From JAAYGD01 sp964428195 (lineage in GTDB: Bacteria; Bacillota_I; Bacilli_A; RF39; UBA660), in contig CAYRXC010000019.1 in the NCBI GenBank assembly GCA_964428195.1, forward strand, positions 1 to 15,739: a stretch of DNA of 15,739 nucleotides, read 5' to 3'. The position numbers and the translations under genes were made by a program. This document shows positions 5,714-12,884 of this stretch, piece after piece; position 1 is the first letter of the stretch; each line of letters begins with the position of its first letter. The notes beneath the pieces were generated by a model, which was not told the origin of the DNA, ran no database searches, and saw nothing but the letters and a program-made list of their open reading frames with translations.

Positions 5714-7431
5714 TACATTGCCCTCTTAAATAGCTTTTCAAGTTCATAGTTAGAAAACGAAATAATAGTTGGTCTTCCATGAGGGCAAGTATATGGATTA
5801 TTGCACTCTCTTAATTTGTTTATCAATGTTTCCATTTCATTAATACTAATATTTTCGTTAGCTTTTATGCTTAATTTACAGCTCATAGTAATTGCAATAT
5901 TTTCCATAAATTTTTCCTTATTAAAATCTTTTTCTATCATTACTATCAATTCAAGTAATCTTCTAATTGATTCTTCTTCATAATCTTTTTTCAACCAAAT
6001 TGGATGACTTCTAAATATATAGGAATTATCTCCAAATTCTTCAACATCAAATCCTAAATCTGTCAATATATTAATGTTTTCCTTTATTATAATGAACTCT
6101 TTTTTAGTAAGTTCTATATTAATCGGTATAAGTAAATTCTGTATTTCTTTATTAGAAGGTACTTTCTTTAAATAATATTCATAGTTTATTCTTTCGTTTG
6201 CAGCATGTTGATCTATTAGATAGATACCTATATCATTTTGACATATTATATATGTTCCCTTAGCAAGCCCAATTGGATACATAACTGGTAATTCTATTTT
6301 TCTATCTTTAAACTTCTCGTTAAGTATAGAATTATTATTTATTTTTGTATTTTCTTCTTCTTTAATCATAATACTATCTAGATTAAGCTTTATTTCCTCA
6401 TATTCGATAGATTCACTATCTTCTTTAGTATTTACCTCAGGAATCAATAATACCTCATTTAAAGCTTCTCTAATTGATTTACCAATAAGTTCTTTTAACT
6501 CTTCTATTTTTCCAAACTTTATATCTTGCTTAGTAGGGTGAATGTTTACATCAACTAAACTATAATCTATTTTGATGTTTAAAACTATGATTGGAAATTT
6601 ATCTTCGGGTTTATATGTATGATAACTATCATTTATAGTTTTTATTAACTCATAATTCTTTACTAATCTTCCATTTACAAAGGTCGTAATATGATTCCTA
6701 TTTGATTTGGTAATCTCAGGGTATGAAATATAACCATATATGTCATATTCTTCATCATTAGTTTCTATCTTAATCATCTTTTTTGTAACATTTATTCCAT
6801 ATACTTGATTGATTACTTTTAATAAATCATTTGAACCATCAGTATTAAAAAGAAGTTTAGAATCATTATATAAAGAAAATCCTATATTAGGATTAGCTAA
6901 TGCCATCTTGTCAATATAGTCTGTAATATTTGCAAGCTCTGCATATAAACTTCTTAAATGCTTTAATCTTGCAGGAGTATTATAAAAAAGATTATTTACT
7001 GTAATAATTGTACCTTTTCTTGAATCTGATTTATTTACACTAGTTAATTTCCCACCTTTAATTATTACTTCAGTTCCAACATCTCCAGTACTAGTTTTAA
7101 GAGTTACCTCAGCTACTGACGCTATTGAAGGAAGAGCTTCTCCTCTAAAACCCAAAGTGTCTATTCTAAATAGATCATCTTCAGTAAGAAGTTTACTTGT
7201 AGCATGTCTTGAAAAGGCATTAATAGCATCTTCTTTATCCATCCCACAACCATCATCAGTTACTTTAATCTCTTTTACTCCGGCTTCTAATAATTCAACT
7301 TTAATATTTGTACTTCCAGCATCTATTGAATTTTCAACTAATTCTTTAACAACTGAAACACATCTTTCTACAACTTCTCCAGCCGCAATTTTATTAGATA
7401 ATATTTCATCCATAATTTTTATAACACTCAT
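5713..7431 (-). CDS. mutL: DNA mismatch repair protein MutL (endonuclease type)
   Basis: A 572-aa protein. The N-terminal GHKL ATPase has KELVEN (E30, N34), DDGCGM (59-64), and the GFRGEAL lid (94-100). A variable linker runs from about 335 to 385. The C-terminal endonuclease domain keeps the metal-binding motif DQHAANERINYE (407-418), MSCKLSIKA (516-524) and CPHGRP (549-554). A beta-clamp binding motif of the form QxxLxP is visible at 431-436. This is the methyl-independent nicking type found outside the MutH lineage. MutS is not in the window. First gene of mutL-miaA-mltG-xre, with the SD GGTGAT nine bases from the ATG and an extended -10 promoter. Confidence 0.97.
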   Translation of the reverse strand: MSVIKIMDEILSNKIAAGEVVERCVSVVKELVENSIDAGSTNIKVELLEAGVKEIKVTDDGCGMDKEDAINAFSRHATSKLLTEDDLFRIDTLGFRGEALPSIASVAEVTLKTSTGDVGTEVIIKGGKLTSVNKSDSRKGTIITVNNLFYNTPARLKHLRSLYAELANITDYIDKMALANPNIGFSLYNDSKLLFNTDGSNDLLKVINQVYGINVTKKMIKIETNDEEYDIYGYISYPEITKSNRNHITTFVNGRLVKNYELIKTINDSYHTYKPEDKFPIIVLNIKIDYSLVDVNIHPTKQDIKFGKIEELKELIGKSIREALNEVLLIPEVNTKEDSESIEYEEIKLNLDSIMIKEEENTKINNNSILNEKFKDRKIELPVMYPIGLAKGTYIICQNDIGIYLIDQHAANERINYEYYLKKVPSNKEIQNLLIPINIELTKKEFIIIKENINILTDLGFDVEEFGDNSYIFRSHPIWLKKDYEEESIRRLLELIVMIEKDFNKEKFMENIAITMSCKLSIKANENISINEMETLINKLRECNNPYTCPHGRPTIISFSNYELEKLFKRAM

Positions 7432-7446
7432 TTTATCACCAATTTA

Positions 7447-7455
7447 ATTATAACA
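7447..7455 (-). promoter_or_regulatory. Extended -10 promoter for the mutL operon
   Basis: On the - strand TGT-TATAAT ends 15 nt before the mutL ATG. The -35 region (about 7469-7475) is poor, so the TG extension probably carries the promoter. The predicted transcript starts almost at the SD GGTGAT (7440-7435). It overlaps the divergent promoter of the methyltransferase gene. Confidence 0.65.
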
Positions 7456-7462
7456 TTTTAAA

Positions 7463-7491
7463 TTGATTTACGAAGTGTTTTTTGATATTAT
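7463..7491 (+). promoter_or_regulatory. Extended -10 promoter for the RlmM-like gene
   Basis: TTGATT (7463-7468) and TATTAT (7486-7491) are 17 nt apart, with TGA before the -10. The -10 ends 16 nt before the ATG at 7508. It is interleaved with the divergent mutL promoter, so the two polymerases would compete. Confidence 0.65.
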
Positions 7492-7507
7492 AAACTAGAG
7501 GTATTAA

Positions 7508-8539
7508 ATGAGTAAGTTTATTATTACATATACACCATATTTTTTAAAAAGTTTATTAAAGGAATTAACCAGTTTAGATGAGAAAATGAAGCTAATAAAA
7601 AAAATAGATAATGGGATTTCATTAATTGATGTTTCAATAAGTAAAAGAGAATTTACAGATAAACTAATAGAGCACCCTCCTATATTTTTAAAACACATAA
7701 TGCCTGTAGATCATGAGGGATTTATTTCCGGATATTTAGAAACAGATAAAGAAGAAATATTAAAAAATTGTTTAAACATATGCAGTATTGATGAAAATGA
7801 TTTATTTGCTGTTCAATCAAGAATCGTAAATGCTACCATTAACTACTCTTCTAAAGATTTAGAAGTTTTTATTGGCACAAATTACGAAAAAAAAGGTTCT
7901 ATACCTTGTTTTTCTGATACTTCTCTTAAAAATACAGATGTTAAAATAATATCAATATTTATAAATGATAATTCATATTATTTGGGTTATTCAACAAGCA
8001 AAGAAAATCTAAACTATCATTGTGATGAATATAGATTATTATCAAAAAATGGAAGAGAGATATCAAGAGCTGAAAACAAGTTAAAAGAAGCCTTATCAAA
8101 ATTTGAAATTAAACTGACAAAAGAAGGAATAGCATTAGATATAGGAGCAGCTCCTGGTGGATGGACTAAAGTACTTGCTGATTATGGATATATTGTATAT
8201 GCAGTAGATCCAGGAAATCTTAAAGAGGAACTAAATAATAATCCCAATATTAAACATTATAAGTGCAGAATTGAAAGTTTAAAATTTGAAAATACATTTG
8301 ATATTATTGTAAATGATATGAATGTAGACCCACAAATTACTGCGGAAATAATGAATAGTCTTGCTCCATCTTTAAAAGAAGGAGGACTTGCTATAGTAAC
8401 TTTTAAACTACCAGGGAAAATAGAAGAAACAATCAAAGAAGCTAAAGAAATATTATCTAAAGAGTATCAGATATTAAAAATGAATAGTTTGTTTCACAAC
8501 AGGCAAGAAATTACAGTACTAATTAAAAAGAATATTTAA
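7508..8539 (+). CDS. RlmM/FtsJ-type SAM-dependent rRNA 2'-O-methyltransferase
   Basis: A 343-aa protein with an N-terminal domain of about 170 residues (possible RNA-binding, THUMP-like in the RlmM family) and a C-terminal Rossmann methyltransferase. The SAM motif is DIGAAPGGW (211-219), with VDPG (233-236) as the acidic second motif. The FtsJ/RlmM catalytic tetrad K-D-K-E can be placed at K191 (SRAENKL), D270 (NDMN), K300 (TFKLP) and E334 (NRQEITV), so it should be active. E. coli RlmM methylates C2498 of 23S rRNA; the target here is inferred only by similarity. SD AGAGGT (7497-7502). Single gene, divergent from mutL, ended by its own terminator. Confidence 0.85.
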   Translation: MSKFIITYTPYFLKSLLKELTSLDEKMKLIKKIDNGISLIDVSISKREFTDKLIEHPPIFLKHIMPVDHEGFISGYLETDKEEILKNCLNICSIDENDLFAVQSRIVNATINYSSKDLEVFIGTNYEKKGSIPCFSDTSLKNTDVKIISIFINDNSYYLGYSTSKENLNYHCDEYRLLSKNGREISRAENKLKEALSKFEIKLTKEGIALDIGAAPGGWTKVLADYGYIVYAVDPGNLKEELNNNPNIKHYKCRIESLKFENTFDIIVNDMNVDPQITAEIMNSLAPSLKEGGLAIVTFKLPGKIEETIKEAKEILSKEYQILKMNSLFHNRQEITVLIKKNI

Positions 8540-8551
8540 TATATTCTTTTT
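8525..8551. terminator. Bidirectional terminator between two convergent genes
   Basis: The 11-bp stem AAAAAGAATAT/ATATTCTTTTT (8525-8535 with 8541-8551) has the five-base loop TTAAT. It is followed by more T on the + strand; the - strand also reads a T-run out of the stem. The TAA stop (8537-8539) of the methyltransferase gene lies in the loop. Only 14 bp separate the two convergent coding regions. Confidence 0.85.
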
Positions 8552-8553
8552 TT

Positions 8554-9426
8554 TTATTTATTATCATTTTTTATTTTTATTATTGAAAGCATGAAGAATA
8601 TGATTGATGTAATTATGAGAATTAATAAGATATTACTATACGTAATTTGATAATCTCCTATATAAATAACATTTCCCATCATTTTATTAAATTCATAAAT
8701 ATCAGAGCTCTTTTTAAACACTAATTTAATTGGTTCTTCTATAAATAATTGTTTAAATAATGTTGCACTATATGTAATAGGCATTACTTTCATTACTTTC
8801 TGTATAAATTCAGGCATTACTCCAATAGGAACGTATACTCCTGCAATAAAACCAACTAATGTTCCAATTACAGTAGTAATTGTAGATGCTGTTTTTTCAG
8901 ATTTTACAAATAATAAGAAGAATAAAGATATACTTGAAACTGATATTACAGTAAGAACAATTCCCAATAATACTTTTAATATAGTTATTATATGTAATAA
9001 CTCTCCTCCATTCAATACTATGTATATTTCCGCAATAACAAAAGATACAATGCTCATGAATATTCCCATAATTATAGCAGATCCTAAATAACCTCCAATA
9101 ATTTGATATTTTTTTATTGGTGCTACCAGTAAATCATCTATTCTTTTATTGCTCTTATCTTCAACCATAGTTATGAGTAATACTAAGGTTATATTGATAG
9201 CATTAACAGTTAATATCCCACCCATTATCCAAGAATTTACTAACCATTCTGCTAAATCTCTTGAACCATTAAAATCTTTCATTAATGAATCAACCTGAGC
9301 ATCAGCCATAAATAAAGCATATAATCCAATTATTATAATCATAGATAAAAACGAAAAGAACACTGTAGATTTATTTCTTAAATATAGTTTAATATTTCTA
9401 CTTATCATATGTTTAATTACATTCAT
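8554..9426 (-). CDS. ABC-2 type exporter permease
   Basis: A 290-aa protein with six hydrophobic segments arranged as in ABC-2 permeases: one after a short basic N-terminus (MNVIKHMISRNIKLYLRNK), a periplasmic stretch around residues 40-65, and a block of four close segments, then a last one before a charged C-terminus. It pairs with the ATPase just upstream. The start at ATG 9426 is preferred over the in-frame GTG at 9435, because the SD AAGGTGG is properly spaced only for the ATG. The ATPase stop at 9428 lies one base before this start. The substrate is unknown; relatives export drugs, antibiotics or cell-surface material. Confidence 0.88.
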   Translation of the reverse strand: MNVIKHMISRNIKLYLRNKSTVFFSFLSMIIIIGLYALFMADAQVDSLMKDFNGSRDLAEWLVNSWIMGGILTVNAINITLVLLITMVEDKSNKRIDDLLVAPIKKYQIIGGYLGSAIIMGIFMSIVSFVIAEIYIVLNGGELLHIITILKVLLGIVLTVISVSSISLFFLLFVKSEKTASTITTVIGTLVGFIAGVYVPIGVMPEFIQKVMKVMPITYSATLFKQLFIEEPIKLVFKKSSDIYEFNKMMGNVIYIGDYQITYSNILLILIITSIIFFMLSIIKIKNDNK

Positions 9427-9427
9427 T

Positions 9428-10333
9428 TTAAACACCCACCTTAATTCTAGAACCAGTTATGTTTAAGAAGACATCATCCATATTTCCTTTTAAAATTTCT
9501 ACACTACTAATATATTTTTTATATTTATTAGCAATATTTAAACCTTCAATACTATCTTTAACCTTAATAGATAATATATTATCTTTAATCTCATGTTTTT
9601 CTTTAATGTATTTTAAGTATTTATTATCGATTAGTTTTATTTTCAATGAATCATAAGCGTATTTCGTTTTTAAATTGAATGGAGTATCATATGCAATAAG
9701 TTTACCTTTTTCAATTATTCCAACAACATCGGATTCATTTGCTTCTTCCATATAATGTGTGGTTAGAAAAACAGTAATCTTTTTTTCGCTTTGCAATTTT
9801 TTTATTATTTCCCATACTAATTGTCTACTTGCGGGATCTAACCCAGTAGTAGGTTCATCTAAAAAAAGAATTTTTGGTTCATGCAATAATGCTCTAGCTA
9901 TGTCTACCCTTCTTTTTTCCCCACCAGATAATGTTCCGTACTTTTGGTTTGTATAATTATCCAATTTCATTAATTTAATAATTCTAATTACTTTTTCTTT
10001 TAATTCATTTTCTTTATAATAAAAAGAACCCCTAACAACTAGATTTTCATATACAGTAAGCAAATCATCAAGATATGATCCTTGAAATACTATCCCTATT
10101 TTTTTTCTGATTGAATCATTATCTGAATCTAAATCAATTCCTTCAATATTAATATTTCCTCCATCTCTTTTCAATAAAGTAGTGATAATATTTATAGTTG
10201 TTGTTTTCCCTGCACCATTTGATCCTAAAAATGAAAATATAACTCCCTCTTGTACATTAAAACTTAAGTTATCTACAACCTTTTTGTTCCCATATTTTTT
10301 TACTAAATTATTTATTTCAATTATATTATTCAC
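9428..10333 (-). CDS. ABC exporter ATP-binding protein (CcmA/DrrA type)
   Basis: A 301-aa ATPase. Walker A GSNGAGKTT is at 37-45, the Q-loop Gln at 84 (FQGSYLDD), the signature LSGGE at 135-139, Walker B ILFLDE at 155-160 with PTTGLDP, and the H-loop His at 193 (TTHYMEEA). After residue 220 comes the extra C-terminal domain (DUF4162-like) found in DrrA-type exporter ATPases. The start is GTG, supported by the SD AAGGAGGA three bases upstream. It forms a two-gene unit with the ABC-2 permease. No dedicated regulator gene is adjacent. Confidence 0.94.
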   Translation of the reverse strand: MNNIIEINNLVKKYGNKKVVDNLSFNVQEGVIFSFLGSNGAGKTTTINIITTLLKRDGGNINIEGIDLDSDNDSIRKKIGIVFQGSYLDDLLTVYENLVVRGSFYYKENELKEKVIRIIKLMKLDNYTNQKYGTLSGGEKRRVDIARALLHEPKILFLDEPTTGLDPASRQLVWEIIKKLQSEKKITVFLTTHYMEEANESDVVGIIEKGKLIAYDTPFNLKTKYAYDSLKIKLIDNKYLKYIKEKHEIKDNILSIKVKDSIEGLNIANKYKKYISSVEILKGNMDDVFLNITGSRIKVGV

Positions 10334-10344
10334 TGATCCTCCTT

Positions 10345-10414
10345 AAACTAGAATTGTAATAAAATATATTATACAATATTCTTAATACTATAAACATAAT
10401 ATTTATTCTAGTTT
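10345..10414. repeat. 10-bp inverted repeat flanking the ABC exporter promoter region
   Basis: AAACTAGAAT (10345-10354) and its exact reverse complement ATTCTAGTTT (10405-10414) are 60 bp apart, centre to centre. The interval between them contains TATAAT on the - strand (10373-10368), and a second -10-like TACAAT (10358-10353) overlaps the left arm. The left arm starts just upstream of the ABC ATPase SD. This could be a pair of operator sites; no regulator is known. Confidence 0.4.
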
Positions 10415-10446
10415 TTATTATTAACTTCAAAACATATATATTATAA

Positions 10447-10474
10447 CAAAAAAAGATAATTATAAATTATCTTT
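10447..10474 (-). terminator. Terminator of the HelD-argS-PHP operon
   Basis: On the - strand AAAGATAATT/AATTATCTTT (10474-10465 with 10461-10452) is followed by a run of seven T. The TAA stop of the PHP gene (10462-10460) lies at the loop. Confidence 0.85.
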
Positions 10475-11104
10475 CTTAAATAAGTTAAATATACTAAGTT
10501 GTTTTTTTTCAATTAACCTGTTTGCGTACCCTATCTCTCTTTGCTTTTTGCCATGAAAATCACTTCCACCACTGATGTATAAATTGTATTTATTACATAA
10601 CTCAATTAATTTTTCTTGTTGCTCAACAGAAGCACTAGTATTGAAACATTCTACAACTCGTAGCTTATATTTATCTTTCAAAAATACAATAAATTCTTCT
10701 ATTTTCTTAAAATTATCAAAATATTTTGTTGGGTGAGCTAATGATATTATCGAACCAGTATTTTTTTCTAATTCAAATAATTCTTCTAGCGATATACAAT
10801 AATTGCTATTACTATACAAAGAATGCAATATTGATTTATTATTATATAACTTAATATATTTATTATTGAAATCAAAATCATACATTAAAAAGTGATATTC
10901 AAAATCATTAAATAATACTGAGATTTCAACTCCATTTATTATTTTTATATTATTTAACTTTTTTAATTTCTTATATGTGTCTATTCTATTGTGATCAGTA
11001 ATAGAAATAACTTTTACATTATTTCTAATAGATCTTTCAATTACCTCTTCAAATGTATTTACACCATCAGATAAATTTGTATGTATATGTAAATCACAAA
11101 TCAT
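10460..11104 (-). CDS. PHP-domain phosphoesterase (RNase AM/YciV-like)
   Basis: A 214-aa metal-dependent hydrolase. All PHP metal-ligand motifs are visible: HIH (H6, H8) with D13, ITDHN (D37, H38), E60 (NGVEIS), H71, LAHP (H124), and SGGSDFHG (D182, H184). It resembles the YciV/TrpH group, whose E. coli member is a 5'-3' exonuclease that trims the 5' ends of rRNA and degrades short oligonucleotides. At 214 aa it is shorter than YciV (about 290), with a reduced insertion between the motifs, so the exact substrate is uncertain. The start has the SD AGGTGAT and lies 9 bp after argS. Last gene of the operon. Confidence 0.87.
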   Translation of the reverse strand: MICDLHIHTNLSDGVNTFEEVIERSIRNNVKVISITDHNRIDTYKKLKKLNNIKIINGVEISVLFNDFEYHFLMYDFDFNNKYIKLYNNKSILHSLYSNSNYCISLEELFELEKNTGSIISLAHPTKYFDNFKKIEEFIVFLKDKYKLRVVECFNTSASVEQQEKLIELCNKYNLYISGGSDFHGKKQREIGYANRLIEKKQLSIFNLFKKDNL

Positions 11105-11113
11105 AATATCACC

Positions 11114-12853
11114 TTATATCTTATTAGGTATTTCGATACCAAGTACATTAATCAGTTTTTGTAAAGTTTTATATACGATGTTTGATAACACTAATCTTGA
11201 CTCTTTAACACTATTATCTTCTTCGGTAATAATTCTATTATTAGAATATAAGTTATTGTATGAATTTGATAAATCATACACTAAATCTGCAATAAGGTTC
11301 AAAGATTTAGAATTATAAGAAGCTTCTAACACTTTTGGAACTTCTAATAATTTTAATATTATATTTCTATCAATATCTGATATTTTAGAAATATTATCAT
11401 ATTTAATATCTTTTGCTTTTTCTAATAAAGATTTGAGTCTTATTGTAGAATATAAAATATATACTCCTGTTTTTCCATTTAAATCAGTAAACTTAACAGG
11501 ATCAAATATGTAATCTGATGCTCTATTAGATAAGAAATCCGCATATTTTAAAGCTGCAATTGCTATCTTTTCTGCTATTTCATCTTTTTCTTCCATTAAT
11601 ACATTATCACCAATATTTTTTAAAGTTTCTTCTTTTACTATTTCAATTAAATCTAATAAGTTCATAGTACCACCATCTCTAGTTTTAAATGGTTTACCAT
11701 CTTTTCCATTCATAGTACCAAAACCAATAAATTCTATATTTTTATTATCATCTACTATCATTGATTTATATGCAGCTCTAATTACTTGTTTAAAATGTAA
11801 TGATTGTCTTTGATCTGTAATATACCATAATTCATCGGGATTAGTTTCTTTCATATGACCATATAAACTGGCTAGATCAGTTGTTTCATAAGATACTGTC
11901 TTATTTGATTTAACTAATAACAAAGGTGGCATCGGTGCATTGTCGTCTTCTTTAGAAACATCAATTATTATTGCTCCTTCACTTACTTTAGTAACATTAT
12001 TTTCTTTTAATAAATCAAATAATTCTTTAATATATTTGTCTGAATTGCTTTCTCCATACCAAAATTCAAAAGATACATTTAACCTATCATATATCTTTTT
12101 TATTTCTTCACTAGATATTTGAACTATTTTTTTCCATAGGTCATAATAACCTCTTTGTTTTTCTTGTATTTTAGCAGTAATTAATCTAGCTTCTTCCATA
12201 TAGTTTTCATCTTCTTTTCCCTTTAAAGACGCTATAGGATAAAGTTCTTCTAAATCTTTATTTGTTATTGGGCAAGCATCATATTCTCCAACATAATTTT
12301 CATCAAAATAATTTAAATTGGGAAATCTTTTTTTTATCTCTAATAAGATCAATCCCATTGGTCTTCCCCAATCCCCTAGATGAACATCTCCATAGGAAAC
12401 ACATCCTAATTCTATAGATAACCTCTTTAGAGCTTCACCGATTATAGCACTTCTTAAATGTCCTACATGTAGTGACTTAGCAACGTTTGCTCCACCATAA
12501 TCAACTATAATTTTTTTGTTAATAGGTTTACATTTATTTATATTTATATCTAAATTAATTAAATTCATATAATCTATCAAAGATTTATCACTAAAAGTAA
12601 TATTGATAAAACCCGGACCAGCAACATTCACATCTTTATAGTTCGAATCATTTTTTAATATGTTTACTACTTTATTTGCTAATTCTATTGGGTTCATTTT
12701 ATTTTTCTTTGCTATTTCCATTACACCATTGTATTGGTATTGACCTAATTCTGGTTTTGAAGACTTAACTAAAACAACATTAGTTTCATTAAAACCAAAA
12801 CTATTAATAATTGATTTAATTTTCTCTTCTTGTAAGTATATATAATTGTTCAT
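11114..12853 (-). CDS. argS: Arginyl-tRNA synthetase
   Basis: A 579-aa class I synthetase that charges tRNA-Arg. The N-terminal Add-1-like domain (1-100) ends in GPGFINITFS. The catalytic domain has DYGGANVAKSLHVGHLRS, with the HIGH-type signature HVGH at 129-132, the VHLGDWG segment, and the GKPFKTRDGGT loop that replaces KMSKS in many ArgRS. The C-terminal DALR helical domain follows. The ATG at 12853 is chosen because of the SD GGTGAT (12862-12857); an in-frame TTG 27 bases upstream would lie inside the -10 region of the local promoter. It follows HelD by 31 bp and precedes the PHP gene by 9 bp. Confidence 0.97.
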   Translation of the reverse strand: MNNYIYLQEEKIKSIINSFGFNETNVVLVKSSKPELGQYQYNGVMEIAKKNKMNPIELANKVVNILKNDSNYKDVNVAGPGFINITFSDKSLIDYMNLINLDININKCKPINKKIIVDYGGANVAKSLHVGHLRSAIIGEALKRLSIELGCVSYGDVHLGDWGRPMGLILLEIKKRFPNLNYFDENYVGEYDACPITNKDLEELYPIASLKGKEDENYMEEARLITAKIQEKQRGYYDLWKKIVQISSEEIKKIYDRLNVSFEFWYGESNSDKYIKELFDLLKENNVTKVSEGAIIIDVSKEDDNAPMPPLLLVKSNKTVSYETTDLASLYGHMKETNPDELWYITDQRQSLHFKQVIRAAYKSMIVDDNKNIEFIGFGTMNGKDGKPFKTRDGGTMNLLDLIEIVKEETLKNIGDNVLMEEKDEIAEKIAIAALKYADFLSNRASDYIFDPVKFTDLNGKTGVYILYSTIRLKSLLEKAKDIKYDNISKISDIDRNIILKLLEVPKVLEASYNSKSLNLIADLVYDLSNSYNNLYSNNRIITEEDNSVKESRLVLSNIVYKTLQKLINVLGIEIPNKI

Positions 12854-12868
12854 AATATCACCACTTAA

Positions 12869-12877
12869 ATTATAACA
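12869..12877 (-). promoter_or_regulatory. Internal extended -10 promoter for argS
   Basis: On the - strand TGT-TATAAT ends 15 nt before the argS ATG, in the short gap after HelD. There is no good -35. Its geometry relative to GGTGAT and the ATG is the same as at mutL. It probably adds argS transcription to read-through from the HelD operon. Confidence 0.55.
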
Positions 12878-12884
12878 CAAATAA

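Noticed and set aside
7157..7447. A 96-codon open frame on the + strand inside mutL
   Set aside because: It is antisense to the conserved ATPase domain of MutL, has no SD, and its composition reflects the opposite strand. The same holds for the frames at 560-781, 980-1397, 4621-4920, 5801-5983, 7504-7698, 9459-9956 and 11940-12122.
12854..12880. Longer N-terminus for ArgRS from an in-frame TTG
   Set aside because: The extra codons run through the TGTTATAAT promoter element, and the ATG at 12853 has a proper SD and the usual N-terminus.
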